Origin: Methylomonas sp. UP202
GTDB lineage: Bacteria; Pseudomonadota; Gammaproteobacteria; Methylococcales; Methylomonadaceae
Assembly (NCBI RefSeq): GCF_029910655.1
Contig: NZ_CP123897.1
Span: 4,391,547 to 4,455,546 of the forward strand
Length of the DNA: 64,000 nucleotides
Direction: 5' to 3'
In this document: positions 26,064-34,843 of the stretch, piece by piece
Layout: each line of letters begins with the position of its first letter
How positions within the stretch are numbered: position 1 is the stretch's first letter
Position numbers and translations under genes: made by a program
The notes under the pieces: model-generated
What the model was told of the DNA's origin: nothing
Seen by the model: only the letters and a program-made list of their open reading frames with translations
Database searches by the model: none

Positions 26064-28207
26064 CCGGCCACCTTGATCTGGCCTTGCCGCAAGGCTTCCA
26101 ACACGTGGTCTTTCGGCCCGTCGGCGACGATATGGCCGCCGTCCATGACGATGACCCGGTCCACCAGACTCAACAGCGAAGCTTTGTGGGTCACTAGGAT
26201 CAGGGTCTGATCGGACAATTGCGCCGCGAAGCGCTGCTTGAAGGCTTCCTCGCTGCTGTTGTCCATCGCGTTGGTCGGCTCGTCCAGCACCAACAGCGCC
26301 GGCTGCAACAGCAAGGCCCTGGCCAGCACGATGCTTTGGCGTTGGCCGCCCGACAAGCCGGCGCCGCGCTCACCGACCGGCATGTCGAAACCGAGTGGAT
26401 GGCGGGCGGTAAACTGCGCGACGCCGGCCAACTCCGCCGCCCGCAGCATCGCCGCGTCGTCGACGTACCCGGCGCCGAATACGATGTTGTCGCGGACGCT
26501 GCCGAACATCAACGCGTTATCCTGCGGCACGTAGCCGATTTGGCGACGCAATTCGGCCGGATCAAGTTGGCGGCTATCGCAACCGTCCAACAAAATCGCG
26601 CCTTGTTGCGGCTGGTACAGCGCCAGAATCAATTTCTCCAGCGTACTTTTGCCGGAGCCTATCCGGCCGATCACGCCGACCCGCTCGCCGGCCCGAATCT
26701 TGAACGACACATTATCCAAGGCGGGTACCGGCTGGCCGGGATAGCTGAAGCCGACCCCGCGAAACTCGACCTCGCCGGCCAAACGCGGCCGGTGCATATA
26801 ATCCTTACCGGCCTCGCGTTCCACCGGCAGCTCCATCATCCGCCGCACCGAGCCCAGGGCCATCCGCGCCTGATGATAGCGGGTCAGCAAGGCCGCGACC
26901 TGACCGACCGGCGCCAAGGCCCGGCCGGCCAGCATCGTGCACGCCACCAGGCCGCCGGTGGTGAGTTCGCCGTCGCCGATCCGGTAAACCCCGGCCACGA
27001 CCAACAGCACCGCCGCCAGTTGTTGAAAGAACGCAGTCAAATTGACGGTCAAGCTGGTGTACAACCGGGACTTCAAACCCAGCCGCGCCAATTCGCCGAT
27101 ATTGTTTTCCCAACGCCGTTGCAACTGGCTGGCCGCGCCGGTGGTTTTGACGTTTTCCAGATTGGTCAGGGCTTCGATCAAGGTCGCCTGGTTCTCCGCG
27201 GCGTAGCGAAACATCGTATCGACGGTTTGCCGCAACGGCGCCTGCAAGGCGATGCCGGCCAATACCGCCAGCGGCAATATCGCCAACGGAATCCAGGCTA
27301 GTGGGCCGGCAATGCTGTACACAATCAATACGAACAGCAGCAAAAACGGCAGATCGACCAAGGTCACCAAGGTGGCCGAGGTCAAAAACTCGCGGAAGGC
27401 CTCGAATTCGTGCAAGCGGTTAGCGAATGCGCCGGCCGAGGCCGGGCGAGCTTCCAGCCGGATGTTCAGCAATTTTTCGAAGATGCCGGCCGACAAGACG
27501 ATGTCGGCGCGCTTACCGGCGGCGTCTATAAAGTAGCCGCGCAACAGCTTCATCGCCAACTCGAAGCCGAACACGATCAACACCCCGAGCGCCAGCACCC
27601 ATAGCGTTTCCAGCGCGTGATTCGGCACCACCCGGTCGTAGACGTTCATGAAGAACAACGGCGCCGCCAACGCGAACAAATTGATCAGCAACGACGCGGC
27701 CAACACCTCGGCGTAGATCGGCCAAGCCGCGTAGACCACATTGCGTATCCAATGGCCGGACCGTGCCGCGCCGAGATCGGCGGTTCTGGCATCGAAGCGG
27801 TGATTGACTCGAACGAAGAAAGCCCGGCCGGCATACAGATTCTCCAGTTCGGCGCTGGGCAGCGTCTTCTCGCCGCCGGTTTCAGACACGGCGATGCGGC
27901 AGTTCGTCCCATCCTTGCCGATCAACACGCAGGCGTGACCGTCGCGCAGCAACAGTACCGCCGGCAAACTCAAGGCCGGAATGTCGGCCAGCGGCCGGCG
28001 CAGCAAGCGGGCCGACATGCCGGCCCGCTCGGCGGCCCGCCCGAACAGCGCCGGCGTCAGTTTGTGATCGACCAAGGGGAGTCCCGCGGTCAACGCCGCC
28101 GGGGTTTGCGAAATATGCAGGTGCTGGCAAACTGTCAATAAGGCGGCCAGCAACGGATCGTCGAAACCGGTGTCCTGGGTTCCGGCTATCGTTAGGTGGT
28201 CGAGCAT
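26060..28207 (-). CDS. lapB: type I secretion ABC permease/ATPase (LapB-like)
   Basis: This 715-residue exporter has an N-terminal C39-like domain that lacks the catalytic Cys (residues about 15-140), as in LapB and HlyB. A six-helix membrane domain and an ATPase follow. Walker A 'GRIGSGKST', signature 'LSGGQRQS' and Walker B 'LLVLDEPTNAMD' are all intact. It is the first gene of the operon. The family exports large repeat-rich RTX adhesins, but none is encoded here. Confidence 0.93.
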   Translation of the reverse strand: MLDHLTIAGTQDTGFDDPLLAALLTVCQHLHISQTPAALTAGLPLVDHKLTPALFGRAAERAGMSARLLRRPLADIPALSLPAVLLLRDGHACVLIGKDGTNCRIAVSETGGEKTLPSAELENLYAGRAFFVRVNHRFDARTADLGAARSGHWIRNVVYAAWPIYAEVLAASLLINLFALAAPLFFMNVYDRVVPNHALETLWVLALGVLIVFGFELAMKLLRGYFIDAAGKRADIVLSAGIFEKLLNIRLEARPASAGAFANRLHEFEAFREFLTSATLVTLVDLPFLLLFVLIVYSIAGPLAWIPLAILPLAVLAGIALQAPLRQTVDTMFRYAAENQATLIEALTNLENVKTTGAASQLQRRWENNIGELARLGLKSRLYTSLTVNLTAFFQQLAAVLLVVAGVYRIGDGELTTGGLVACTMLAGRALAPVGQVAALLTRYHQARMALGSVRRMMELPVEREAGKDYMHRPRLAGEVEFRGVGFSYPGQPVPALDNVSFKIRAGERVGVIGRIGSGKSTLEKLILALYQPQQGAILLDGCDSRQLDPAELRRQIGYVPQDNALMFGSVRDNIVFGAGYVDDAAMLRAAELAGVAQFTARHPLGFDMPVGERGAGLSGGQRQSIVLARALLLQPALLVLDEPTNAMDNSSEEAFKQRFAAQLSDQTLILVTHKASLLSLVDRVIVMDGGHIVADGPKDHVLEALRQGQIKVAG

Positions 28208-28327
28208 GAAGGCGGGAAAAATGGTTGAATAAGTGACGGTATCGACGGTTTGGTCGGCAATTATAGGCTAGTTGGCGCGCGGCGGAGAAAATCTGCCGAA
28301 CACGGAGAGTCTGATTGTCACTCACGC
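28208..28327. other. upstream region of the type I secretion operon
   Basis: This short leader and promoter region has no box I can assign with confidence. It runs directly into repeat copy B. Confidence 0.4.
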
Positions 28328-28443
28328 TCATGAAAGGATTTTCGCCCCGAAGATTGAAACAGATGGGCATGGGAGGGCTTTAGCCGCGATCAATGGCGTT
28401 CCGACACCGGGATGTCCGTCATTTGTCCGACGACCTTCACTGT
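28328..28443 (+). repeat. interspersed intergenic repeat, copy B
   Basis: The segment matches 13087-13190 in reverse orientation. Shared blocks are GGGCTTTAGCCGCG, ATGGCGTTCCGACAC and ATGAAAGG at the outer end. Copy B carries about 10 extra bases between the outer ATGAAAGG block and the core. Short open frames across it are by-products of the repeat. Confidence 0.6.
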
Positions 28444-28793
28444 GTGCTTACTGCCGTTGGGATTCAGACAGGCCCGTCAAATGCGACAAAGCTTGCGCTG
28501 AGCTTCGGGCTTGTTACAGAAATCCAGACAAAAACCGAAACCGAATTCGAAAAGCGTGGTGCTGTTGGTCAGGCACATTTCGCTGATCGAGTTGCGCCTC
28601 AAATGCTTGGCTAACAAATGCGGGAACGGCTAACATGGCAAGCTCCACCGCCAAAGCTGACTCTGGCACAATATGAACGATATACAGAAGGGAAAATCCT
28701 TTCTGATCACAGAGTTATTGGAGAAGCACGGCTTTTGTGGTAGATATACGGAACTATCTAATCACTAGTTATATGAAAATACTAGGAAGACAA

Positions 28794-29360
28794 ATGGCAG
28801 AAAATAATAAGAGTGAAAATGGATCAATTGAAAACTCATTTAATCTATTTGACAGCCCTCTATCTGAAGAAACAAAAAAGCATAAGCGAAACTCAATCAT
28901 AGCTTCTGGCATATGCTTATTTATTGCGCTAACGGCAACCCTTCCTGAAAAGCTTGCCATTTTTGGAATTAATTTTTCAACCTTTGTGCAGCAGAAAACT
29001 GCAGGCTGGTTTATTTTTTCTGTTTCAATTTACATTTTCCTCTACTATTTGGCATATGCTTTACCGGAAATAGCCAAATGGTTGAGGCCTCTTTTTACAC
29101 TTAGGAGTTTAAACAAAAGGCTTAAAAATCACCCGTCATTCGACGGACAAGACTTTTCTGATTTTTCTGGTTCAGACAACCCACATAATGTTGGGGAATT
29201 CTACATTTACCATTTGAAAGCTTCTGAAAGAGAGTCAGAGAAACGCCTTAAACCACTACTAAATTTTATCTATTTAAGGCTTTTCCTAGAAATTGCGCTG
29301 CCGGTTTTTATCGGGGTTCTAGCTCACATTATGTATTTTAACTTTATCGCTAATTTGTAA
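28794..29360 (+). CDS. AT-rich membrane protein of unknown function
   Basis: The start at 'MAENNKSENGS' has an AGGAAG ribosome site and gives 188 residues. Two central hydrophobic segments ('SIIASGICLFIALTATLP' and 'GWFIFSVSIYIFLYYLAYAL') and a C-terminal one ('IALPVFIGVLAHIMYFNFIA') predict an inner-membrane protein with a cytoplasmic loop between. I do not recognise the family. Base composition is much richer in A+T than the surrounding genes, which suggests recent acquisition. Confidence 0.6.
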   Translation: MAENNKSENGSIENSFNLFDSPLSEETKKHKRNSIIASGICLFIALTATLPEKLAIFGINFSTFVQQKTAGWFIFSVSIYIFLYYLAYALPEIAKWLRPLFTLRSLNKRLKNHPSFDGQDFSDFSGSDNPHNVGEFYIYHLKASERESEKRLKPLLNFIYLRLFLEIALPVFIGVLAHIMYFNFIANL

Positions 29361-29992
29361 ACATATGAGGAACTTGCAAAACTCGCTAAACCGAGTGGAA
29401 TTATTGGCTCGAATGACCAATAAAGAAAAATGAGCCTGTTCAAAAGTGATAAAGCCTATAGTGCGCATTGCGGAGCCGGAGCCGACAAACCCGCCACTGG
29501 AACAGAGTCCATACCGTGTATCTCAATCCCGACCGGACCGATACGCAACAGACCTCCAACACCACAATCCAAGAGGCCGCCAGCTAGGACACAATAACCG
29601 TATGCGCTTTTACATTGAGGAGACAACTAGCTTGAAATATTCCGCAGTCTTGCCTTCGCCCTCGGCTAGTCGTTATGATCGCTTACGTAATTTACGCTGA
29701 ATTCTCCGACAGGGGACTTACCCCAAAAAGCTCATTCCCATGCAGTGCGTACCCCCTGCCATCGAGAGGTCGCCCCGGCTTGCCGGGCGAGACCTTTGAT
29801 GTCAAACGCTAGCATATGCGTGGCTAAGGGCTACTTGGGGGAATTTTTTTTCGTTTTATAGGTGCATCGTTTTTGAGCTGCACAACATATACTGGACGGC
29901 GGCACACCAAATAAACAAATTGATGAATTAGTTTTGGAAAAACTTAAATTGTCAAATCGCTTATAACTTTCGCTTTTTAATTTTTACCGAAA
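29361..29992. other. gap with one strong hairpin, no gene
   Basis: No coding sequence is supported. A long imperfect inverted repeat at 29760-29801 pairs CATC..AGGTC..CGGC with CCGG..GACCT..GATG around a TTG loop, and looks like a dispersed palindromic element. The rest holds only short frames without starts or ribosome sites. Confidence 0.5.
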
Positions 29993-30241
29993 ATGGATAC
30001 AACCGCCATGAGCACTATCTCTATTAGCGATATTCTGGAACTTCCAGTGCAGGAGCGCATTCAGCTTGTTGAACTTATTTGGGACAGCGTCGCCGCAACG
30101 CCTGAAGCCGTGGAAGTTTCGCCAGAACTTAAAGCCGAACTAGAATTACGCATGCTTGAGTTTGAGAGGAATCCGGAATCCGGTTATTCCTGGGATCAAG
30201 TTAAGTCACGCCTCAAAGACGGCTCATGGCGCACCGATTGA
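29993..30241 (+). CDS. addiction-module antitoxin of the TIGR02574 type
   Basis: The 82-residue protein matches the small 'putative addiction module component' family, with 'DILELPVQERIQLVELIWDS' at residues 13-32 and an acidic, flexible C-terminus. It would neutralise the RelE/ParE-like toxin whose start lies inside its last codons. A second in-frame Met at residue 6 is an alternative start. Confidence 0.85.
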   Translation: MDTTAMSTISISDILELPVQERIQLVELIWDSVAATPEAVEVSPELKAELELRMLEFERNPESGYSWDQVKSRLKDGSWRTD

Positions 30242-30522
30242 GGTTTTCCGCACGCGCATTACGTGAAACAGGCGAGGCCCAAGAATGGTACGAATCACAG
30301 AGCCTCGGCCTCGGTGAAGAATTTATCGCCGCAATGGAGCTACAGCTAAAACGGCTGGAGCAAGCACCATTACTATATGCCGAGGTAATTCCAGGGGTTC
30401 GCCGCGCACTCCTACCACGCTTTCCATTCGGCTTGTTTTATGTGGTACGAGGCAATTTAATTCATATCTTGGCCGTGTTGCACGATGCAAAAAACCCGAA
30501 TCGTTGGCCTAAAAGCCGCTAA
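30226..30522 (+). CDS. RelE/ParE-family toxin
   Basis: The 98-residue basic protein has the family pattern: 'LRFSARALRETGEAQEWYES' at the N-terminus, then 'RRALLPRFPFGLFYVVRGNL' and 'ILAVLHDAKNPNRW'. It overlaps the antitoxin by 16 bases, which couples their synthesis. Whether it targets mRNA on the ribosome or gyrase cannot be told from the sequence. Confidence 0.87.
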   Translation: MAHRLRFSARALRETGEAQEWYESQSLGLGEEFIAAMELQLKRLEQAPLLYAEVIPGVRRALLPRFPFGLFYVVRGNLIHILAVLHDAKNPNRWPKSR

Positions 30523-30585
30523 CCATGCGCTCAACGCGACGCTCCTCTTTGCTGCAAGCCCCTTAGCTTTACTATGAAAGGCATC

Positions 30586-30645
30586 GTGGGAGCGACGCAT
30601 AGTCGCGAATTAAAACGATGCATCGCGACTATGCGTCGCTCCTAC
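30586..30645. repeat. REP-like palindrome
   Basis: Two perfect 20-base arms (30589-30608 and 30623-30642) flank a 14-base spacer. The arms contain GGAGCGACGCATAGTCGCGA and its complement. Such large symmetrical intergenic units are dispersed repeats in many gammaproteobacteria and may also end transcription. The rest of the gap up to 30857 shows nothing else. Confidence 0.75.
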
Positions 30646-30857
30646 AGCAGCCTTTGATTTGCCGGGGCGATTGCCAAACTTTCATGATCGTTAGTTTGAA
30701 TGTCAGCTCATTGGCTGCCGACATTGAGTACTAACTTTCGAGCGGCTACGATGAGCCGATAGAGCCAACGCGGCTACGAACATGCCCCTGGTTCAGGCAG
30801 TAAGAACTTCCCCGGTATTGCCTTCAACTTCCACACCCGGTTTGAGCCTCAGCCCCC

Positions 30858-31970
30858 TTAATACATCCGCTTGCGAAACAGCCAACCCGCGCAGGTTAGC
30901 GAGGCCAAGCCGATCAAGGCCATCGGCCAGTATTGATGCAGCAGCGCCGGGCTGTCCAGGCCTTGCAGGAATACCCCGCGGACGATGACCAGAAAGTAGC
31001 GTAGCGGATTGAGCAAGGTCAGGGTTTGCACGGCTTCCGGCATGTTGGCGATCGGCGTGGCGTAGCCGGACAGGATCACCGCCGGCACGATGACCAGAAA
31101 GCCGCCCAGCAAGCCTTGCTGCTGAGTCGTCGACAGCGAGGAAATCATCAGGCCGACCCCAACGATCGCAAACACGTAGAACACGATGCCGATATACAAG
31201 GCCGTCAAACTGCCCAGCAGCGGCACCCGGAACCACAGCACCACCATGACGATGCTGAAAGTGGCCTCGAACACGCCGATCAAGAAGCCCGGCACGGCCT
31301 TGCCGACCACGATTTCCCTCGGTGTCAGCGGCGTCACCAATAACTGGTCGAAGGTCCCCTGCTCGCGCTCGCGCGCCACCGACAGCGAAGTCACCAACAT
31401 CGTTACCACCAAGGTCAGCAAACCGACGATGCCCGGCACGATAAACCAACGGCTTTCCAGGTTGGGATTGAACCAGGCTCGGGTCCGCAACTCCGCGGCC
31501 GGCAGCGGCAAACCGTGGTCCCTGGCCCAGGCGAGGTTGAAATCGGCGATCACCGTTTGCGCGTAGCCTTGGGCGATTTGGGCGGTATTCGAATCACGGC
31601 CGTCCAGCAGGATTTGCACGTCGGCCGGTTGGCGGCCGCTCAGCAGGTCGCGGCTGAAATGCCGACCGATATGCAACACCAGCAATACTTGCTTGGTATC
31701 CAGCACTTCGGCGACTTCGGCCTCGCGCCGCAAGCGCCGCGCCTCCCGAAACGCCGGCGCGCCGCCGAAGCGAGCAATCAACTCGCGCGAGGCGATGCCG
31801 GCGTCTTCGTTGTACACCGCGATCGGCACTTGGTTGAGATCGTAAGTGGCGGCGTAGCCGAACACGAACAATTGCACGATGGGAGGCGCGATCAGCACGA
31901 AACGACTTTTCTTGTCCTTGACCAGATCGAGGAACTCCTTGACCAGCATTGCGTAAATCCGCCAAAACAT
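30858..31970 (-). CDS. ABC-2 type exporter permease (YbhR-like)
   Basis: The 370-residue protein has one N-terminal membrane segment, a large periplasmic domain (residues about 45-175) and five C-terminal segments, the YhiI/YbhR ABC-2 layout. 'EREQGTFDQLLVTPLTPREI' near residue 215 is the family hallmark. It is the last gene of the exporter operon, three bases after the other permease gene. Homologues export drugs or cations; the substrate here is unknown. Confidence 0.9.
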   Translation of the reverse strand: MFWRIYAMLVKEFLDLVKDKKSRFVLIAPPIVQLFVFGYAATYDLNQVPIAVYNEDAGIASRELIARFGGAPAFREARRLRREAEVAEVLDTKQVLLVLHIGRHFSRDLLSGRQPADVQILLDGRDSNTAQIAQGYAQTVIADFNLAWARDHGLPLPAAELRTRAWFNPNLESRWFIVPGIVGLLTLVVTMLVTSLSVAREREQGTFDQLLVTPLTPREIVVGKAVPGFLIGVFEATFSIVMVVLWFRVPLLGSLTALYIGIVFYVFAIVGVGLMISSLSTTQQQGLLGGFLVIVPAVILSGYATPIANMPEAVQTLTLLNPLRYFLVIVRGVFLQGLDSPALLHQYWPMALIGLASLTCAGWLFRKRMY

Positions 31971-31973
31971 CGT

Positions 31974-33095
31974 TCACTCCAAGCGGCGCGGCGCCCGCCA
32001 CCAAGCCAGCGCCATGAACAGTGCCGCCATCAAGGCCAGCGCCAGCGCGTTGGGGACGACGACTTCCCAGACGTTGCCGGCCAGAAACACCGTCTGCAAG
32101 ATCGCGACGAAATAGCGGGCGGCGATCAAATACGTCGCCCACTGGACGACGGTCGGCATACTGTCGATGTTAAAGATGAAGCCTGACAACAAAAACGCCG
32201 GCAAAAAGGTGATGATGATGGCGATCTGGCCGGCGACAAACTGGTTTTTCGCGGCAATCGAAATCACCAAGCCCATGCCCAAGGCCGCCAGCAGGAACAA
32301 CGAGCCGCACACCAGCAACACCCACAACGAACCGATCAGCGGCACTTCGAACAGCCACACCGCCATCGCGATCGAAAGCAGCATGCCGCCCATGCCTAGC
32401 AAATAATACGGTATCAGTTTGCCGAGCAAAACCTGGCGAACGCTGACCGGCGTGGCGATCAAGGCCTCCATTGTGCCGCGCTCCCATTCCCGCGCCACCA
32501 CCAGCGCGGTCAGCAAGGCCCCGATCAAGGTCATGATCACCGCGATCAAGCCCGGCACCAAAAAATTCCGGCTGCGCAGCGCGCTGTTGTACCAGACCCG
32601 ATTCCGTAATTGCACCGGCCGTACCGCCCGCAAACCGCGGCTTTCGGCGCGCGCGTTCAGCCAGCGGTCCCAAACGCCGAGCACGTAACCGCTGACCAGC
32701 CGGGCGGTATTGGCATCGACGCCGTCCAGAATCAATTGTATCGGCGCCGGTTCGTTACCGTGCAAGCGCCGGTCGAAGTCGTCCTGCAAGTTGACGATGG
32801 CATTGATTTCGCCTGCCTGCAACGCAACGGCGGCGGCCGGCATATCCGGAAAATAACGACTGCGAAAATACTCGGACTGCTCGAATCCGGCGGTCAGCGC
32901 GGCGGTCTCGGCGCTTGGGGCGGCGACTACCAAACCGATCGGCACCCGCTTGGCGTCCAGCGACACGCCGTAGCCGAACAACAACAGCAAGAACACCGGC
33001 ATCACGAAGGCGATCGCCAGGCTGCTGGGATCGCGCCAGACCTGCAGGAACTCCTTGCGGATCAAACCGATCAGCCGTTGCCGGGTCGCCGTCAT
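31974..33095 (-). CDS. ABC-2 type exporter permease (YbhS-like)
   Basis: The start at 'MTATRQRLIGLIRKEFLQVW' overlaps the ATPase stop (ATGA) and gives 373 residues; the longer open frame upstream lies inside the ATPase gene and is not real. The layout mirrors the next permease, with 'EWERGTMEALIATPVSVRQV' near residue 220. The two permeases should form a heterodimer with the tandem ATPase. Confidence 0.9.
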   Translation of the reverse strand: MTATRQRLIGLIRKEFLQVWRDPSSLAIAFVMPVFLLLLFGYGVSLDAKRVPIGLVVAAPSAETAALTAGFEQSEYFRSRYFPDMPAAAVALQAGEINAIVNLQDDFDRRLHGNEPAPIQLILDGVDANTARLVSGYVLGVWDRWLNARAESRGLRAVRPVQLRNRVWYNSALRSRNFLVPGLIAVIMTLIGALLTALVVAREWERGTMEALIATPVSVRQVLLGKLIPYYLLGMGGMLLSIAMAVWLFEVPLIGSLWVLLVCGSLFLLAALGMGLVISIAAKNQFVAGQIAIIITFLPAFLLSGFIFNIDSMPTVVQWATYLIAARYFVAILQTVFLAGNVWEVVVPNALALALMAALFMALAWWRAPRRLE

Positions 33096-34843
33096 GCCGC
33101 CCCTCCGCCGCCGGCCGCTTCCACCAAGCGTATAAACGCTTCTTCCATATTCGAGGCCGCTTCGCTTCCGCCGGCGCGGACGATTTGCGCCGGCGTGCCG
33201 GCCGCCAGAATGTCGCCCTCGCGCATGATCAGCAGGCGGTCGCAATATTCCGCCTCTTCCATGAAATGAGTAGTCACCAGCACCGTCACGCCGCCGGCAG
33301 CCAGTTGGTTGATGCGCGCCCAAAATTCGCGGCGGGCCAACGGATCGATACCGGAAGTCGGCTCGTCGAGAAACAGGATTTCCGGCTCGTGCATCAGCGC
33401 GCAAGCCAGCGCCAGGCGTTGCTTGTAGCCCAGCGCCAAATCGCGACTGTCGGTATCGGCAAACTCGGTCAAGCCGAACTCGCCGAGCGCCCAAGCGATG
33501 CGTTCCCGGCGCGCGCCGCCCCGCAAGCCGTAGGCGTGGCTGAAAAAATCCAGGTTTTGCCGCACCGACAATTGGCCGTACAACGAGAATTTCTGCGACA
33601 TATAACCCAAACGGCCCCTGGCCTGGGCCGCCGCCCGCCGCAAATCCACGCCGGCCACTTTCAGGCTGCCGTTACTGGCCGGCAGCAAGCCGCACAACAT
33701 TCGAAAGGTGGTGGTCTTACCTGCGCCGTTGGCGCCCAGCAAACCGAAAATTTCGCCGCGTCCGACCTGAAAGGAAAGTTTTTTGACGGCCTGAAAATCG
33801 CCGAACCAGCGATCCACCGCCTCGACCTCGATGACCGGCGCGGCGGTTGGGCCGGTAACAGCCAGCGGGCAGACGTTCTCGACGACGCCGTGGCCGCCGT
33901 CGCGCTCGGTCAATAGCCAAATGAAGGCATCTTCCAAGCGCGCCGGCACCGACCGCGCCGTCACGCAGTCGCTTGCCGTAAACCAGCCGGCCCAGTCCGG
34001 CGCGGCACCCGGCGCCATGACCGCCCGGACCGCATCGCCCTGCACTACCGCGTCGATGACGCCATGCTGGCCCACGATGCGTTGACGCAGTTGCCGACTA
34101 GACAACACCGCGCTAGTTAGACGATAGCCGCACCCCCGCACCAATTCGTGCAGCGCGGCCGGCGCGCCCTGTCTGAGTATTCCACCATGATCCAGTACGA
34201 TAACATGTTGGCAGCGCTCGGCTTCGTCCATGTAGGCGGTGCTGAGCAGGACCGTGGTACCGTGGTCGCTGACCAGCGCGTCGATGATATGCCACAGTTC
34301 GCGGCGGGACAGCGGATCGACGCCGACCGACGGTTCGTCGAGCAACAGCAAACGCGGCCGGTTCAGCAAGGTGCAAGCCAAACCCAGTTTTTGTTTCATG
34401 CCGCCGGACAAGCGTCCGGCCAAGCGGCTTTCGAATTTGCCGAGTCCGGTCATCGCCAGCAATTCGGCAAAGCGCTCGGGTCGGTCGGCCTGGGCGATAC
34501 CGTGCAGATCGGCGTACAGCGTCAGGTTCTCGCGCAGACTCAGATCTTCGTACAAACCGAAACGCTGCGGCATGTAACCGGTGGTGGCGTGCAACAGCGG
34601 CCCGGCCGTCGCGGTGTCGTTACCAAAGCTTTCGACGCTGCCGGCTTCCGGCAGCAACAAACCGGCGGCCAGACGCAACAAGGTGGTCTTGCCCGCGCCG
34701 TCCGGCCCGACCAGCGCGGTGATGCCGCCGCCGGGCAATTCGAAATCGATCCGGCGCAAGGCCGCCACTTCGCGGCCGCCGGCCCGGAACGATTTATCGA
34801 CGCCTTGGAACCGCAGCGCCGGGGCGTTCGTCGGCGAGATCAC
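33092..34843 (-). CDS. tandem-ATPase subunit of the ABC exporter (YbhF-like)
   Basis: The 583-residue protein fuses two ABC ATPase domains. Domain 1 has Walker A 'GPDGAGKTT', signature 'LSGGMKQK' and Walker B 'LLLLDEPSVGVD'. Domain 2 has 'GANGAGKTT', a degenerate signature 'LALGYKQRL' and 'ILFLDEPTSGID'. The altered second signature is normal for YbhF homologues. It overlaps both the adaptor gene and the permease gene by four bases. Confidence 0.93.
   Translation of the reverse strand: MISPTNAPALRFQGVDKSFRAGGREVAALRRIDFELPGGGITALVGPDGAGKTTLLRLAAGLLLPEAGSVESFGNDTATAGPLLHATTGYMPQRFGLYEDLSLRENLTLYADLHGIAQADRPERFAELLAMTGLGKFESRLAGRLSGGMKQKLGLACTLLNRPRLLLLDEPSVGVDPLSRRELWHIIDALVSDHGTTVLLSTAYMDEAERCQHVIVLDHGGILRQGAPAALHELVRGCGYRLTSAVLSSRQLRQRIVGQHGVIDAVVQGDAVRAVMAPGAAPDWAGWFTASDCVTARSVPARLEDAFIWLLTERDGGHGVVENVCPLAVTGPTAAPVIEVEAVDRWFGDFQAVKKLSFQVGRGEIFGLLGANGAGKTTTFRMLCGLLPASNGSLKVAGVDLRRAAAQARGRLGYMSQKFSLYGQLSVRQNLDFFSHAYGLRGGARRERIAWALGEFGLTEFADTDSRDLALGYKQRLALACALMHEPEILFLDEPTSGIDPLARREFWARINQLAAGGVTVLVTTHFMEEAEYCDRLLIMREGDILAAGTPAQIVRAGGSEAASNMEEAFIRLVEAAGGGGAA

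Noticed and set aside
24993..27301. Long plus-strand open frames of 308 and 360 codons opposite the secretion adaptor and ABC genes
   Set aside because: Both are antisense shadows of clearly identified genes and show no domain or ribosome site.
28272..28614. Two short plus-strand open frames upstream of the membrane-protein gene
   Set aside because: They run across repeat copy B, and the repeat at 13 kb gives a similar pseudo-peptide, so they are repeat by-products.
30586..30645. CRISPR-like or tRNA structure at the large palindrome
   Set aside because: There is a single symmetrical unit with no repeated spacers and no cloverleaf; no CRISPR array or tRNA was found anywhere in the window.
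33096..33494. N-terminal extension of the YbhS-like permease
   Set aside because: The extra 133 codons lie inside the ATPase gene in another frame; the ATGA overlap at 33092-33095 gives the proper start.
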